A stretch of 64,000 bases of DNA, from NCBI GenBank assembly GCA_903813345.2, contig CAIIXF020000009.1, positions 26,636,740-26,700,739 of the forward strand, in the 5' to 3' direction. Position 1 is the first letter of the stretch; every line of letters starts with the position of its first letter. Source of the stretch: Owenia fusiformis (lineage: Eukaryota; Annelida; Polychaeta; Sabellida; Oweniidae). The notes under the pieces were generated by a model. It did not search any database. It saw nothing but the letters and a program-made list of their open reading frames with translations, and had not been told where the DNA came from. Below, piece by piece: positions 1 through 13,900 of the stretch. Made by a program: the position numbers and the translations under genes.

Positions 1-1770
1 CCCAGGCACCCACCTACCTACCTGCAAGGCAAACTGATCACAATATAGCACCCGCGGGTGCGATAAATACAAGTCGAAAACAGAGCCAACAAGGCAATGT
101 GATTATACATGTTTTGTACAACAATTAACCTTTTGAGTAGTAGTGTGCAGTTTACGGCCCATTGCGAAGGTATGATGGCCTCCATGCATGGAATTTTATG
201 TCAAGTACAAAATTCAGCCTGTAGATTTATTTATTACTATTTTTATACATGTATTTATCTCGGAAAATACTCTTTTACACCAGCGGCATACAAAATTGGT
301 TCGTCCATTCTTAAATTTATTTTTAGTTCATTAAATTCAAAATATTCAAGTTCATTTAGATGAACTACTGTATATGTAGCATATCAAAATGCTGTAGAAG
401 GCATAATAGTTTTAGATTAAAATGTCACAGACTAAAAACAGATTTTGATCATTAACGATGAAGAAATTAAAGGATGAGTCTGGGAATGAGTCTGCGTATC
501 GACTTAGAAAATATTGAAAATTGTAATGTCTGAAAAACCAACTCAATCACACATATTATTAAACTTCAATATCTTATGCTAGAGAATATTGGCATCAAAG
601 ACAATGTATATCACTTTGCCAAAATTGAAAAAAATCAATGGCAAATATTAAATGAATAATTTATACAAAAAGTTTGAAACAATCCTCCAAAACATTGCTT
701 ACTTTCTTTGAAAAGACAACGGTATTTCTGGATACGTGAATTTGTGTTCATCCAGTTTTGACACTTCAGTCGTGTTGTTGAAGTTACACATATTTCAGAC
801 AAATTCATGCTGAGCGCATTTTGGTTTCAATTTTATAATCTCTATAATCAATCAAAAAACCTAAACTTCCGGTTCATCGGACTGTTAATATTAATTGCCG
901 AAGATATAATTTCATAAACACCTGTACTGTAAGCTTCTGATTTGTCCAGACTTAAATAAAAAGAGGTGTATTGACGTTCATTCCTTTGTCTGCAAACACG
1001 ACCTTTTCTTGGACCCAATAATGACTGCCCAACAATTGAATACTACACAAAAGTGTTCTCTTAGATATCTGGTGTAATATATTTTTATAAATATTGCACA
1101 AATATTTACATTATCAAATTGAAAAGACGTTGCAAACTTCAAGATTCCCTTCCGGATCTCCTTAAAGCATCTACTCAAATAAACAACCTTATTTACATGT
1201 ATGTGTTGAAGAGTTTAACAAATTGTCATTCTTATTGACTGTGTGCTTACTCATCATTAGCACAATGACTAAACAAGGGATTAATATGCAAAATGTCACC
1301 ACGTGTCTTTTGTTATATTACAGACGCCGACCGTCGAACGACGTCAACAAAAATTTAGAAATATTTCATTACTTGTAGTGGTGACGTAATAAAGCTTTTA
1401 CAACATAGGATTTTGATAAAATGAAGTCAATTGGGTACAATTCTAGATATTTTAAAACATAAATCCACCAGAATATTCCCAATTCTCCGTAATCAGATCA
1501 AAGCTGTAGAAAGAAACTGAACTACATTGTACATTGTATAATGGTAACAATAAACACCGCCCGACCCTCTAATTCTTTGAAAAAATCAGAATCAATCAAA
1601 ACCCAGTGTTCTCCAAAATAAAATATCTGTTTAGCGATGCTGTTGGAAGTTATTTTACATTTTGGGGACTTTTGTGAACAGAAGCCTGCAGGGGCCAACC
1701 CAACATTGTCTCATGATCAGTCATGATTGCTAAGCATCTACATGTACCAGCCTATATCATCAGGTATTGG
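1..1770. other. UBE4A 3' flank, no gene seen
   Basis: AT-rich sequence with only short, low-complexity open frames. It presumably contains the UBE4A 3' UTR next to 1771, but no end is visible. A short dispersed repeat lies at about 1283-1390. Confidence 0.5.
1283..1390 (+). repeat. Dispersed ACAAGGC/TGTCACCAC repeat, copy 1
   Basis: Shares the order ATTAAxATGC, AATGTCACCAC, TTTGTTATAxxxGAC and GCCGACC with copies at 14591, 15741 and 21640 on the same strand, and with a short reversed copy at 42573. This copy is diverged. Confidence 0.5.
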
Positions 1771-1903
1771 CTATACATCATCATCATCTCCTTCATCTGC
1801 AACGTGTTCACTGATCCACTTGTCTATCTTGTCCTTTAGTTCTGTGTTAGCAATCACTTGGTCCATACTAAGAGGGCTTCGATTGAAAGGATCTGTTTGA
1901 TCG
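1771..1903 (-). CDS. UBE4A: UBE4A exon 19 (U-box end and C-terminus)
   Basis: Codons 1012-1055 and the TAG stop (1773-1771). It encodes [28 protein letters not shown] and a terminal DEGDDDDV. Acceptor CCAG. I found no convincing minus-strand AATAAA in the first kilobase downstream. Confidence 0.95.
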
Positions 1904-4900
1904 CTGGAAATATGGATACAATGGATACAATGTATTATTGTATACCTACAAGTCATGTGAATAATATTTAGCATATGTGCTACATAAATTAATGTCCGTG
2001 TTTATATATATAAATATTCCGTGTTTGTTGCATAGATGTACATAAAACTATGTATATTTGGAAAAATTAAATGTTAACTTAACACTCCATAAAAGAATAA
2101 TAATATTTTTTTGTTGTGAGGTCTACTTGCTATACCTTAGTATGTGCCTAGCTATGGTTGCTCTGTCCACTATCATGCCAGAACTTGGTAGAGAGACTGG
2201 GTCATTCATCAATGTGCCCATAATTGGATCTAGGAACTCTTCAGGAGCGTCTTCAGCTGCAGCCTCTGCAACCTTCTGTCTATTAGCCAAACCCTGAACA
2301 GATGAATGAATTGAATGCAGTTACATGGTCAATCAGTATTATAAAATACTATAAAATGCATTGTGTGTTGCCCGTAGATAACTTGGAACAGTTCCTAATA
2401 GGTTTCGAGAGTAAGGGTAAGCTGAGGGAATGTGATGAAGAAGCAAACACATTTACAATGTACATGCATGTATAGGGGCTCATATGGTAGCCAAAGGTGG
2501 GCCCGTCAGTGAGCAAATTTGAACCACATTATTTATCTCGGGAAACATGTCAGATTTAATGATTTGGAACTTTGACGCCCAAAAAGCGACCATTATGGAT
2601 AGCTTTTCTAGGTTTTATACCCCCGAGGTTATTTTCGAGGGGGTCTCAACTCTTTCTTAATAACTTTAAAAATATTAAAGAAATGTGTCTGAAACTTGCA
2701 GGGTACTTACCTGGTGTCAACGCATAGCTGTATTGAAAGTTTAGGATTATTTGGAATAACGGTTGCTATAGCAACCAAGAAAATGTGTTTCCGAACTGGC
2801 AATTTACAGAAATTTTGGCCTGTAGCAACCTGGTTGAAGTTAGATATTTTTTCTATTGATGAATTTTCACATTGTTAATTGGTTTCAAAAATACACTACA
2901 ACTGTATTCTTTCATTTTATTGCAGATTAGAATTGACACCATTCGTATTAAAGGTCCATAATCGTACATGAATGAACCCACCCCCCAAAGTCTATAAAAA
3001 GTGGGCGTGGCACCAGACATGTATCAGTTTGAAATTCATAAGTTTAAACACCCTATAAATAATGTTGATATTTATGTTACCATCTTTCCAGTGGTAGTTG
3101 AAGAAGTTCGTTTAAAAAACTAGATATATTACCATGGAAACCATATATTTATGTTGCCATAGCAACAGAACTATGGTAATGAAATAGCCAATAATTTGAT
3201 CGAAGCCCTCGTGCATGTGGTCCCATATACAAAAATCAAATGTCCTGTATCTCTCAAAGATCTAAAAACCTTCCTGGGGTCAACACAGAGCTGTATTGAA
3301 ACTTTGGGATTATTTGGAGTAATGGTTGCTATAGCAACTAAGAAAATGTGTTTCCGAGCTGGACAATTTATGGCAATTTTGCCCCACTGCAACTTTGTTG
3401 AAGTTTGATATTTTTTCTAGTGATGAATTTCACATTGATAATTGGTTTCAAAAACACACTACAACTGTATTATTTCATTTTATTGCAGATTAGAATGACA
3501 CCATTAGTATGAAAGGTCCATAATCATACATGAATGACCCTCCCCCAAGTCTATAAGAAGTGGGCGTTGCACCAGACATGTACCACTTTGTAATTCATGA
3601 GTATAAAAACCCAATAAATAATGTGGATATTTATGTTACCATGTTTCCAGTGGTAGTTGAAGAAGCTCTCCTAAAAATATAATCATATAATAAATGTATA
3701 TACATATAACATCATATATAAATATATTATCATGGAAACCATACATTTATGTTGCCATAGAAACAACTTTGGTCTTTTAACGCAAGGCTTAATGTAATTA
3801 TTGTTCATTTGACTATTCATTTGGCCATTTAAAGAAAACAACAAATGTATGAGTAAACTATATTGGCTGAATATATATCTTAGTAGTTTACATTCTTTGA
3901 AGTTCACATTTGTATGAGATACTATTCTAGTATATCTGACACATCTCTATTCTATAGTGATACTTTTGCATTTGCTTGCAGAACGTGATATGTGATAGGC
4001 CCCAGAGTGATGGCACTCAGAAGACTGCATATGATATCAAAAAATGAAGCTCGAAAGAGATAAATAATACAGCATACTATGACCCTGTCATTTAACCAAC
4101 ATATGAAGCTGTAAAGTTCTTAAACCAGTCTATTTCAGTTCTCCTCAGTCCTTTTTGAAAACTTCACCTATATAATTTTGAAGCTCATATGTGGGTTCTG
4201 ACTCTTCCGGATCTGTCGTAGCTGGCCTCATCACATCAACAAGATCTTGTCGTAAGATATTTGATGTGCACCAGTCTAGTTCTAGTACACAAGATTTCAA
4301 CCCATTGCCTCTGGGAGATGAGAGTACAGGCTTGTGTTGCACACAAACTCTTCAATTACAGCCTGTGTTTCAGTTGTAATATTTGTAGATGACCCAATAC
4401 ATTAATTGAATGCATCTTGGTATTTCTGGCTATTGATTCATTGGCTTTGCTTTCACGGTTTCTCTGAGATCATCATTGAAGCTGGCATATATGCTAGTGG
4501 ATCTCTTGAAGGTGTGCTAACTGGAAACCATTATAACAGATCAATCAGAGTGCCCAAAATCTTCCAGGAGTTGCTACAAAGGAATTTGTAAGACAAGTTT
4601 ATCAGCCAGCTACCAATCCCCATGCTCTCACAAGAGGTTATTGTCATGTAATATCACGATTCATCCAAGCTAGCAGAGAATGAGTTTGACCTCCACTTAC
4701 TCTGTTGACCGTCTACAAGACCTATGTCCACTATTTTTCGCAATGGACCAGCCCAACTATGCTATATATCTAACAGCACAATATGTCAGATTGAGAGACC
4801 TTGGGTTTAGTGTTAACACGTCCCAAGTACCTGCACTACATTTGCCAGTTGATCAAACCACTGAACAGACTATCAATCAGACTGCGAAATCTGAGGGGTG

Positions 4901-7900
4901 GGTAATTGGATTTATCACCAATCCAAATGCCTACTACCATGCAAACATAGCAGGCTCTGAAGGTGTTTCAAAAGCAAGGGCCGCAATAGGTAACTTTTTT
5001 AGACCCCTTTGAGACAGATGCTATAATCAACTCTACTGTCTATCATCAAGAATGCGGCCTGTTCCAGATGTAGCTCAAGACCTACTGCATGTCAGATCCA
5101 GAGGCAAGGTGGAATTTGAAAAAGACTTGTGAGTGACACCAAAAGTTTTCAAGATCCAGTGAAAATAATAAATATGAAGACATTTGTGACAATCGAGAAG
5201 GACATCCTGATAACATCTGACAAGTTTAGACCTGAAAGGAATATTTTTTGACAGTTAGTTCTTATATCTCAAGAGAACAAGAAAGTTTTAGAGTATCCGC
5301 TTAGTCCAGTGTCATGGGCGCTAGGGTCCTCTGATGGTCTGCCAGCGAAGGCAGCAAAAGCAACACTCCTAAATGCTCTTGCTCCCAACATCACCCTTCA
5401 AGACCAGCAAAAGATGAATCATTCTACATATATGATGGTAATGCTATCTATCACAGCTTAGTGCAGCGTCTATCCACCTTTGAAGAACTGGCAGAGCAAG
5501 TGTTTGACATGCTACCACTGAAGTCAGAGAGGGTAGATTTCTAAACTGACAGCTATCAAATACATAGATTCAATAAAAGAACCAGAGAGAATGAGAAGAG
5601 GAACATCAAAACCCTTTATGATCCAAGGACCAAATTCCTAAGAATTGGTAAGAATTCCGAGTGGCAAACAGATAAGTACTCAGCCAAGCTGAAGAACAGA
5701 AAAGTATGCTTTACATGTGCAAAATTCTCACTAGTGATGGTCTAAATGTCCGATCATATGTTGATAACAATCTACTGTCAATACAAGAAGAAGCAGACAC
5801 CAAGATGAGTACATGTGAAGACGTTTTGATCAGTCAAAGAACATTATTGTACATTCCCCAGACACAGATTTTCTAGTCTTGATGATACACCATTCTCACG
5901 GGTTGTTATTGTGTTAGTGCATTTGTTCAATGAGGAAAAACCAGGCCCCCAACTCTGCTATTCAATAGCCAGAAATACCAAGATGCATTCAATTAATGTA
6001 TTGGGTCATCTACAAATATTACAACTGAAACACAGGCTGTAATTGAAGAGTTTGTATGTAACACAAGCCTGTACTCTCATTTCCCAGAGGCAATGGGTTG
6101 AAATCTTGTGCATTTGTTCAATGAGGAAAAACCAGGCCCCCAACTCTGCTATTCAATAGCCAGAAATACCAAGATGCATTCAATTAATGTATTGGGTCAT
6201 CTACAAATATTACAACTGAAACACAGGCTGTAATTGAAGAGTTTGTATGTAACACAAGCCTGTACTCTCATCTCCCAGAGGCAATGGGTTGAAATCTTGT
6301 GTACTAGAACTAGACTGGTGCACATCAAATATATTACGACAAGATCTTGTTGATGTGATGAGGCCAGCTATGACAGATCCGGAAGAGTCAGAACCCACAT
6401 ATGAGCTTCAAATTTATATAGGTGAAGTTTTCAAAAAGGACTAAGGAGGACTGAAATAGACTGTTTTAAGAACTTTACAGCTTCATCTGTTGGTTAAATG
6501 ACAGGGTCATAGTATGTTGTATTACTTATCTCTTTTTCAAGCTTCATTTGATATCATATGCAGTCTTCTGAGTGCCATAACTCTGGGGTTGTTTCTATGG
6601 CAACATAAATGTATGGTTTCCATAATAATATATTTATATATGATATTATATGTATATATTTATTATCTGATTATATTTTTAGGAGAGTTTCTTCAACTAC
6701 CACTGGAAGCATGGTAACATAAATATCAACATTATTTATTGAGTTTTTAAAATCATGAATTACAAAGTGGTACATGTCTGGTGCCACGCCCACCTCTTAT
6801 AGACTTTGGGGGGGGGGGGGTTCATTCATGTATGATTATGGACCTTTCATACTAATGGTGTCATTCTATTCTGCAATAAAATGAAAGAATACAGTTGTAG
6901 TGTGTTTTTGAAACCAATTATCAATGTGAAATTCATCACTAGAAAAAATATCAAACTTCAACCAAGTTGCAGTGGGGCAAAATTGCCATAAATTGTCCAG
7001 CTCGGAAACACATTTTCTTGGTTGCTATAGCAACCATTACTCCAAATAATCCCAAAGTTTCAATACAGCCCTGTGTTGACCCCAGGAAGGTTTTAAGATT
7101 TTTGAGAGATACAGGACATTTGATTTTTGTATATATGGGACCACATGCACGAGGGCTTCGATCAAATTATTGGCTATTTCATTACCATAGTTCTGTTGCT
7201 ATGGCAACATAAATATATGGTTTCCATGGTAATATATCTAGTTTTTTAAACGAACTTCTTCAACTACCACTGGAAACAGGGTAACATAAATATCAACATT
7301 ATTTATTGGGGGTTTAAACTTATGAATTTCAAACTGATACATGTCTGGTGCCACGCCCACTTTTTATAGACTTTGGGGGGTGGGTTCATTCATGTACGAT
7401 TATGGACCTTTAATACTAATGGTGTCAATTCTAATCTGCAATAAAATGAAAGAATACAGTTGTAGTGTATTTTTGAAACCAATTAACAATGTGAAAATTC
7501 ATCAATAAAAAAAATATCTAACTTCAACCAGGTTGCTACAGGCCAAAATTTCTGTAAATTGCCAGTTCGGAAACACATTTTCTTGGTTGCTATAGCAACC
7601 GTTATTCCAAATAATCCTAAACTTTCAATACAGCTATGCGTTGACACCAGGTAAGTACCCTGCAAGTTTCAGACACATTTCTTTAATATTTTTAAAGTTA
7701 TTAAGAAAGAGTTGAGACCCCCTCGAAAATAACCTCGGGGGTATAAAACCTAGAAAAGCTATCCATAATGGTCGCTTTTTGGGCGTCAAAGTTCCAAATC
7801 ATTAAATCTGACATGTTTCCCGAGATAAATAATGTGGTTCAAATTTGCTCACTGACGGGCCCACCTTTGGCTACCATATGAGCCCCTAGTAGGGGATGTA

Positions 7901-10900
7901 GGGCAATTCCACGATCATTATATCTAGAAAACAGAAAATTAAATGCTTGAAATAAATGCTTGAATAAAAGGAGTGTTAATCAAGCATGCATTTCTGCAGT
8001 GTCATTCAAACAGAAAGTGGTATTAATCGAGATCTCAAATTAAAACGTCCTCATGTTTCAGATCTAAAGAAATATATAAGAAATGCAACACCTGCTGTCA
8101 TAACAAGGAAACTGAACATAAAAAATTATGTGTACACTGGACAAGCACCCACCTTCAACTTCTCAGAGAGCTCAGCAAAGTCCATGATCATAGGCCCTGG
8201 TTTATTAATTCTTTGTAGTACACGGCGGGCCTGGGTGAACAAACCCTGAGAAAATGACCGTCCATCACTTGGTATCGCCTGTAAAAACGCTTCACTCTCT
8301 CCTAGATTGATGTAGATTTGGCTGATGTTTGATACAAGCTCCTGTGGTTTGAACTCATATTTATCGAAATCTTTTACTTTGAGATTTTTCTTTTTTGGTC
8401 CCACCTTTAAATATAATTTTTTCATATATCAAACCCAGACCATGTCTATTAATCTAGCTATATATTATATATACCTCCAATTATCTATTATTATACCTCC
8501 AATTATCTTTATACATGTAGCAGTATATCTCCAACAGATTTCTAAATGTCAATAAATAAATCATGTCTGTGATAGAAAATGATTGTCAATAGAGAGGTTT
8601 CACACAATGGGTTATACGTGAAAAGAATCCGTGAAAGACTGCATCTCATTTTAATTGAACTACTATGCATACATCTGGTGAATGTGTTACAGATTTTAGA
8701 TACATTGAGCGAAACAAAAGTTGTGCAAAACCTCACTATTGTTTGAAACATTTTCAGTTCTATAATATTAAGTAAAACCTAGTCTAATGGAACATCTCTC
8801 TGTAATGAGCGCCTCACTATATCAAATCAATATTTTAAATGGCCAGTCCCATTGATCTTTTTGTTTATGAATCATCTCTGCAAAAAACACATTTTTACAA
8901 GGCAGAACTGCAGAGTGTGTTCCATATGTAGAGTTCTATAGTGCATATTCATTCAAACATAATCAAATACACTATCTTAAACCATTTTAACATTTTTTTG
9001 TTTTGATTTTTGATTTAGTAAAGAAACTTAAAATGGATTCCTATGGAATCAATAAACTTACAGATAATACAAAATGAAAACATACCAGATGTAACAGGAA
9101 ATAGTTGAGCATTGCCGCAATACGATCGACCATTATTTTAGTTGTAAATATTGACTGCACTTCTCGGGTGATCCTCTCCAGTGATTGGATAGTGTCATTG
9201 GACATCATGTTGAATATCCTCGCTAGGAAGCCAAGTTGCTTAAAACTGGCCTCCTTCTCTTGCCGTTCCTGGTCTGGCAGGTTGGCCCAAGTTCCAGCAT
9301 CCTTCTCATCCTGTTGCTCCTTGACTTGACTAAGATGCTAAAATTAAGTAATTAAAACAATTGGTACAGGGTGACTCAGGAAGGCAGAACCCATAACTTT
9401 TATTCAAAGATTTGTGGGTTCTTTTTGGGTCACACTGTACTTAAATTATTATCATTTAGAGTTAGATAATGGGCTAAATGATGCTTTGAGATTTAACATC
9501 AATGAGAATATTTCTACATCATAAGTACTCGTACATGTATCTCTGCGATTGATAGAAAATGATATTAAATGGAAGGACAATTGTAGCTGTGATTGCTTTA
9601 GAGCCACAGTTTTCCTTTTCAGCAATTATTCTGTGTACCTCAATAAAAGCATTTAATCACAGAGCATTTTACTCCATTCTATTTAAGGGAACGCAAACTA
9701 ATAGTTACGATTGAGGTCCATGATATAATGACTCACAAAGTAGAATAAGTAATGAAGAAACTGCCTTCAGAATATCAAAAATGTGAATCGCATATGAAAT
9801 GTACCTGTAGTGCCTCATCTAATAGAAAGATGGCATCATTGATGAGCAGGTTAATAAAGCGCAGAAACAATGGAGGTTCAGCTGCCTCGATGTTCTCCTC
9901 AGCTAATGCTGCAAGGTCCTGAAATGCATTTAAGGGCTGAGAATTAGCTTGCTATATTTAAAACAGAATGGTAGTTTGCAATATAAAGTCAAAATACACA
10001 TACATGCACATGTACAAATTCTCCATGTTATCCCTTGGAATAAACCCACACTAAATCCATCCCATTGATAGTGTGTGCCAAATTGCTTTCTAAGTGGCTT
10101 AGTTAAGCTAAACCTATGTTGTGGTAGCTTACTATGAATTGACCAATAGTCATTTTAGATTGATCTATTATCTATTCATTTTTACTTGTCTGCAATAAAA
10201 ATAGTGACACGAAAGGGCTAAACGGCTTGCACCAAGGTGCGACCGTCAAAAAGATGAGTTTAAAAAATATACATTTTTTTAAATAATACATGTAAGTATA
10301 CAAAATAAGATGCAAATTTGATATTGATGTGTAATGATAGTCCATTCGGATATGGTAATTTTACGAAAAACAATTATGGTAAAAAATTGGATATTTATGA
10401 CCTTAAAATGCGTTTTCAATTAAAAAGTTACTGTTGTCAAGGATATTATTCCAATTTTATATAGTCAGTGTTTTTTAAATATACCAATAACCATTTCATT
10501 AGTTTTTGACAAAGTAAATAATTATAGGGCTCACACAAGGATCAACTTTGTTCATAGCATTTTCATATTAAGTGATGTTTTGAAAAAATACAAAGGTAAA
10601 CTCAATTTTTTTTTATTTGTTGAAGAAAAAACAATTATATGTTTGTTTTCTTGTTTCAACTGAAAAATCTCAATTCATCGCCCTTGCTTCGCAAGCAGGA
10701 GAGTCTACATCAGTACGAAAAAGTCTTCAAAAAGTTGATCCTTGTGTGAGCCCTACAATTATTTACTTTGTCAAAAACTTATATAATGGTTATTCGGATA
10801 TATAAAAATCATTTAATAGGTAAAATAGGAATAGTATCATTGACTTTTGATTTTGAATAAAAAAGTATTACGAGCATATAGTGCATCACTTAGTTTATAG

Positions 10901-13900
10901 CTTGCAGACAGTGATCTAAGAGACATCATCTTGTAGTAATGGGTGTGACAGTGATGAGACGGGAATTGATTTTATTAATGCAAGTTTTGACAATCCTAGT
11001 ATTGATGGTTTATCTTACGGACGTCATATTAAAAGATACCAATTTGCATTACATCAACATCAAAGAAGTTTGATTTGTTCACAGATACGTGTCAGAGTGA
11101 TACCTGTAGCAGTTGCACTAGATTGATATACAACAAGATATGTGTGAGCATCCATTGCAACATTTACTTAAGAGTAATAATTTTACTAAATCTGATGGAA
11201 GATTAGATAATTTAAGTCTATTTTGCCGATGGTGTGACCCTTCACAACCGATGATTATGTGACCTGAGGTAAAGATCAACTGAATGGGTATAGGTAATTT
11301 CACGGTCAATATCTAGCAATTTGGTGTTTTAAGGCAATTGAGAACAATTCTGACCCTTGACAACCGATTATTAGGTGACCTGTTGTCAGGGTCAAGGTCT
11401 ATAGGTCAAGATCATTTCAAGGTCATCAATATCTATATATTTGGCATTTTTGGGCTGAGGTTACCCTTTGTGAATCATGAATGTGTGACCTGAGGTCAAG
11501 GTTATTTCAAGGTCAAATATCTCAATCTAAGTATTTGGTGTATTAAGGCCCTGGTATCTGCTGTGGCCCCTAGCAACTCATGATAGGGTGACTTCCAAGG
11601 TCAATATCTAGCAATTTGGAGTTTAAAGGCAATTGAGAACAATTGTGACCTTTGGCGACCAATGATTAGGTGACCTGGTGTCAAGGTCATTTCAAGGTCA
11701 ATATCTAGGTAGTTGGCAAATGTGGGGCTACAGTCCTATTTAATGACCAATGATAAAGTCACCATAAGTCAATGTTTATGGATCAAGATCATTTCAAGGT
11801 CATAGCTCAATATCTACTTAGTATTTGGCGTTTTGGGGCTGAGCGTGTTTTTGTGAAAACAATATGATTTTTCTTATGTAAAGTCCCTGTGATAAAAATG
11901 ATATCATCCAACTTCTTCACTTGAAAAGAAAAAACATCATGAATCCCCCTCAACCTTTATTTTTCAACTTATTTTTTATGATTTCATTCTGGTTTGATTC
12001 CTTGACAACTTAATGATACACTACATGAATTTACTACTATATGTACGGGTATAAGCATCAAATGTGGTGTCACCTGTTATTAATAACATTCGTAAACATA
12101 ATGCTTGAATGTATCAATAAATTGAAATTGAAAATATAAATATTTGAAAATATACCTGAAATATTATTGATTTTTGAATCAATTTTTTTTTCACTTTTTG
12201 AAAAATATTAGGCTTATTTTCTAAAGTATTTTTTCTTAATTCGAATATATCAAAAGTTCTACGCTAATGAATTAACAAATTCTGAAAAGGGGACGGGTAT
12301 TGAAATGCAATAAAGTTAAAAACCACAAATTCCATGTTATTTTCCTTTGGAAAAACTCAAACTATCCATTGTTTTCAACATAATTTTGGTCATTGAAAAT
12401 TCTCCAAAACTAGACTTTCATTACAATTCTACTAATGAAAAAGTTTTAGACCACTTGTTGAATAATATTTTCATGCAATTCAAATAAAAAAGAAGAACCT
12501 CTGTTGAGTAAATGATTTCAAAAGAAAATGTTGAAATGGGTTACCCATTCATAGTTTTTAGATTGTTTGAATGATATTTTTATAATCATTGAGAATTGAA
12601 TTTTCTTGAAAGATAACATATTGTGTTTTTGAGAAATGTCATATTTATATTAAGAAAGTAGTCATGGTAAAATATATGACGATCAGATATCACTTGCCAT
12701 ACTATACCTGGTCCTTTGTCAATTTGAAGTGAATCATATCAGAAGAGAGGACATCCAAATATGAGGTCATTAGTTTAATGACTGCAATCAGTAATCAACA
12801 GCCACGAGAGTTACTTTCTCTTATAATTCTGAATTGGATCAGTATTGTATTGTATTGTATTGTATAATATGACCATTTAATTCACACTAGTTTCTTCATA
12901 TGACTGGACTAAAAAATCCCGATTCTGTTTGGGTGAAATAACCAAATGTGACCAATAATATGAGTATACTTGAGTATTGTCTCTTCACTTTCCAGTCAAG
13001 AATGTAAGATTTAAAAATATTTTTACAAATAATTGCAGTAAAACATGCAAAATATAATGCACATTGGTTATTGAAATGTAAAGATAGTCCATGAGGGTAT
13101 GGTTATTATATTATTAAAAACAATTATGGTAAAAATTGGGTATTTCTAACCATATAATGCTTTTTATTCCAAGTTCAATGACATTCTTCCAATTTTACCA
13201 TTGAAATGATTTTCATACCGACGAATAACCATTATATCAATTTCTGGTAAAGTAAATAAGTGTAGGGCTTACACAAGGATCAACGTTTTTTAAGACTGTT
13301 TATGTACTTGTATATCCCCTGCCGTTCTAACAGGAAGAGCAATGAATTGCGATTTTTCAGTCAAAACAATGAAATAAACACACTCTGTTTATTTTGTTAA
13401 ACATTTAACAAATAAAATTATGTTAAACCTTATATTTTTTCAAAACATCACTAAATATGAAAATATTGCAAATAAAGTTGATCCTTGTGTGAGCCCTATA
13501 TTTATTTACTTTGCCAAAAATGAATATAATAGTAATTAAAATATTTTGAAAACATTCAATAGGTGAAATAGGAATATTATCATTAACAACCATGACTTTT
13601 GAATTAAGATGGTTTTTTCAGGTCAGAAATATATAATTCTTCACAATTATTGTTTTTTATAAAAATGGCCACACGCAAATGGACTATCATACTTATCAAT
13701 ATCAAATTTGCCTCCTATATTGTATATCCATTGCTATTATTTGAAAAAAATATTTTTTTATCAAACTCATCTTTTTGATGGTTGCACCTTGGTGCAAGCC
13801 GTTTAGCCCTTTCGTGTCACCTTTTTGAGTGCAGACAAGTAAAAATGAATAGTTGATGGACCAATCTATAATGATAATGGGTCGGTTCATAGTAAGCTAC

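Larger units (their letters stand above)
2473..7888. mobile_element. 5.4 kb DNA transposon with very long inverted arms, in a UBE4A intron
   Basis: The ends read TAGGGGCTCATATGGTAGCC and its exact reverse complement, flanked on both sides by GTA (2470-2472 and 7889-7891), a probable 3-bp target duplication. The left arm (2473 to about 4436) is matched in inverted order by the right arm (about 6153-7888). Each arm itself contains a direct duplication of about 560 bp, and each carries four X-box-like palindromes. The centre holds a broken gene on the plus strand whose 3' end lies in the right arm and is repeated inverted in the left arm. The left arm has an extra insert at about 3767-3999. I cannot assign a superfamily. 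Confidence 0.85.
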
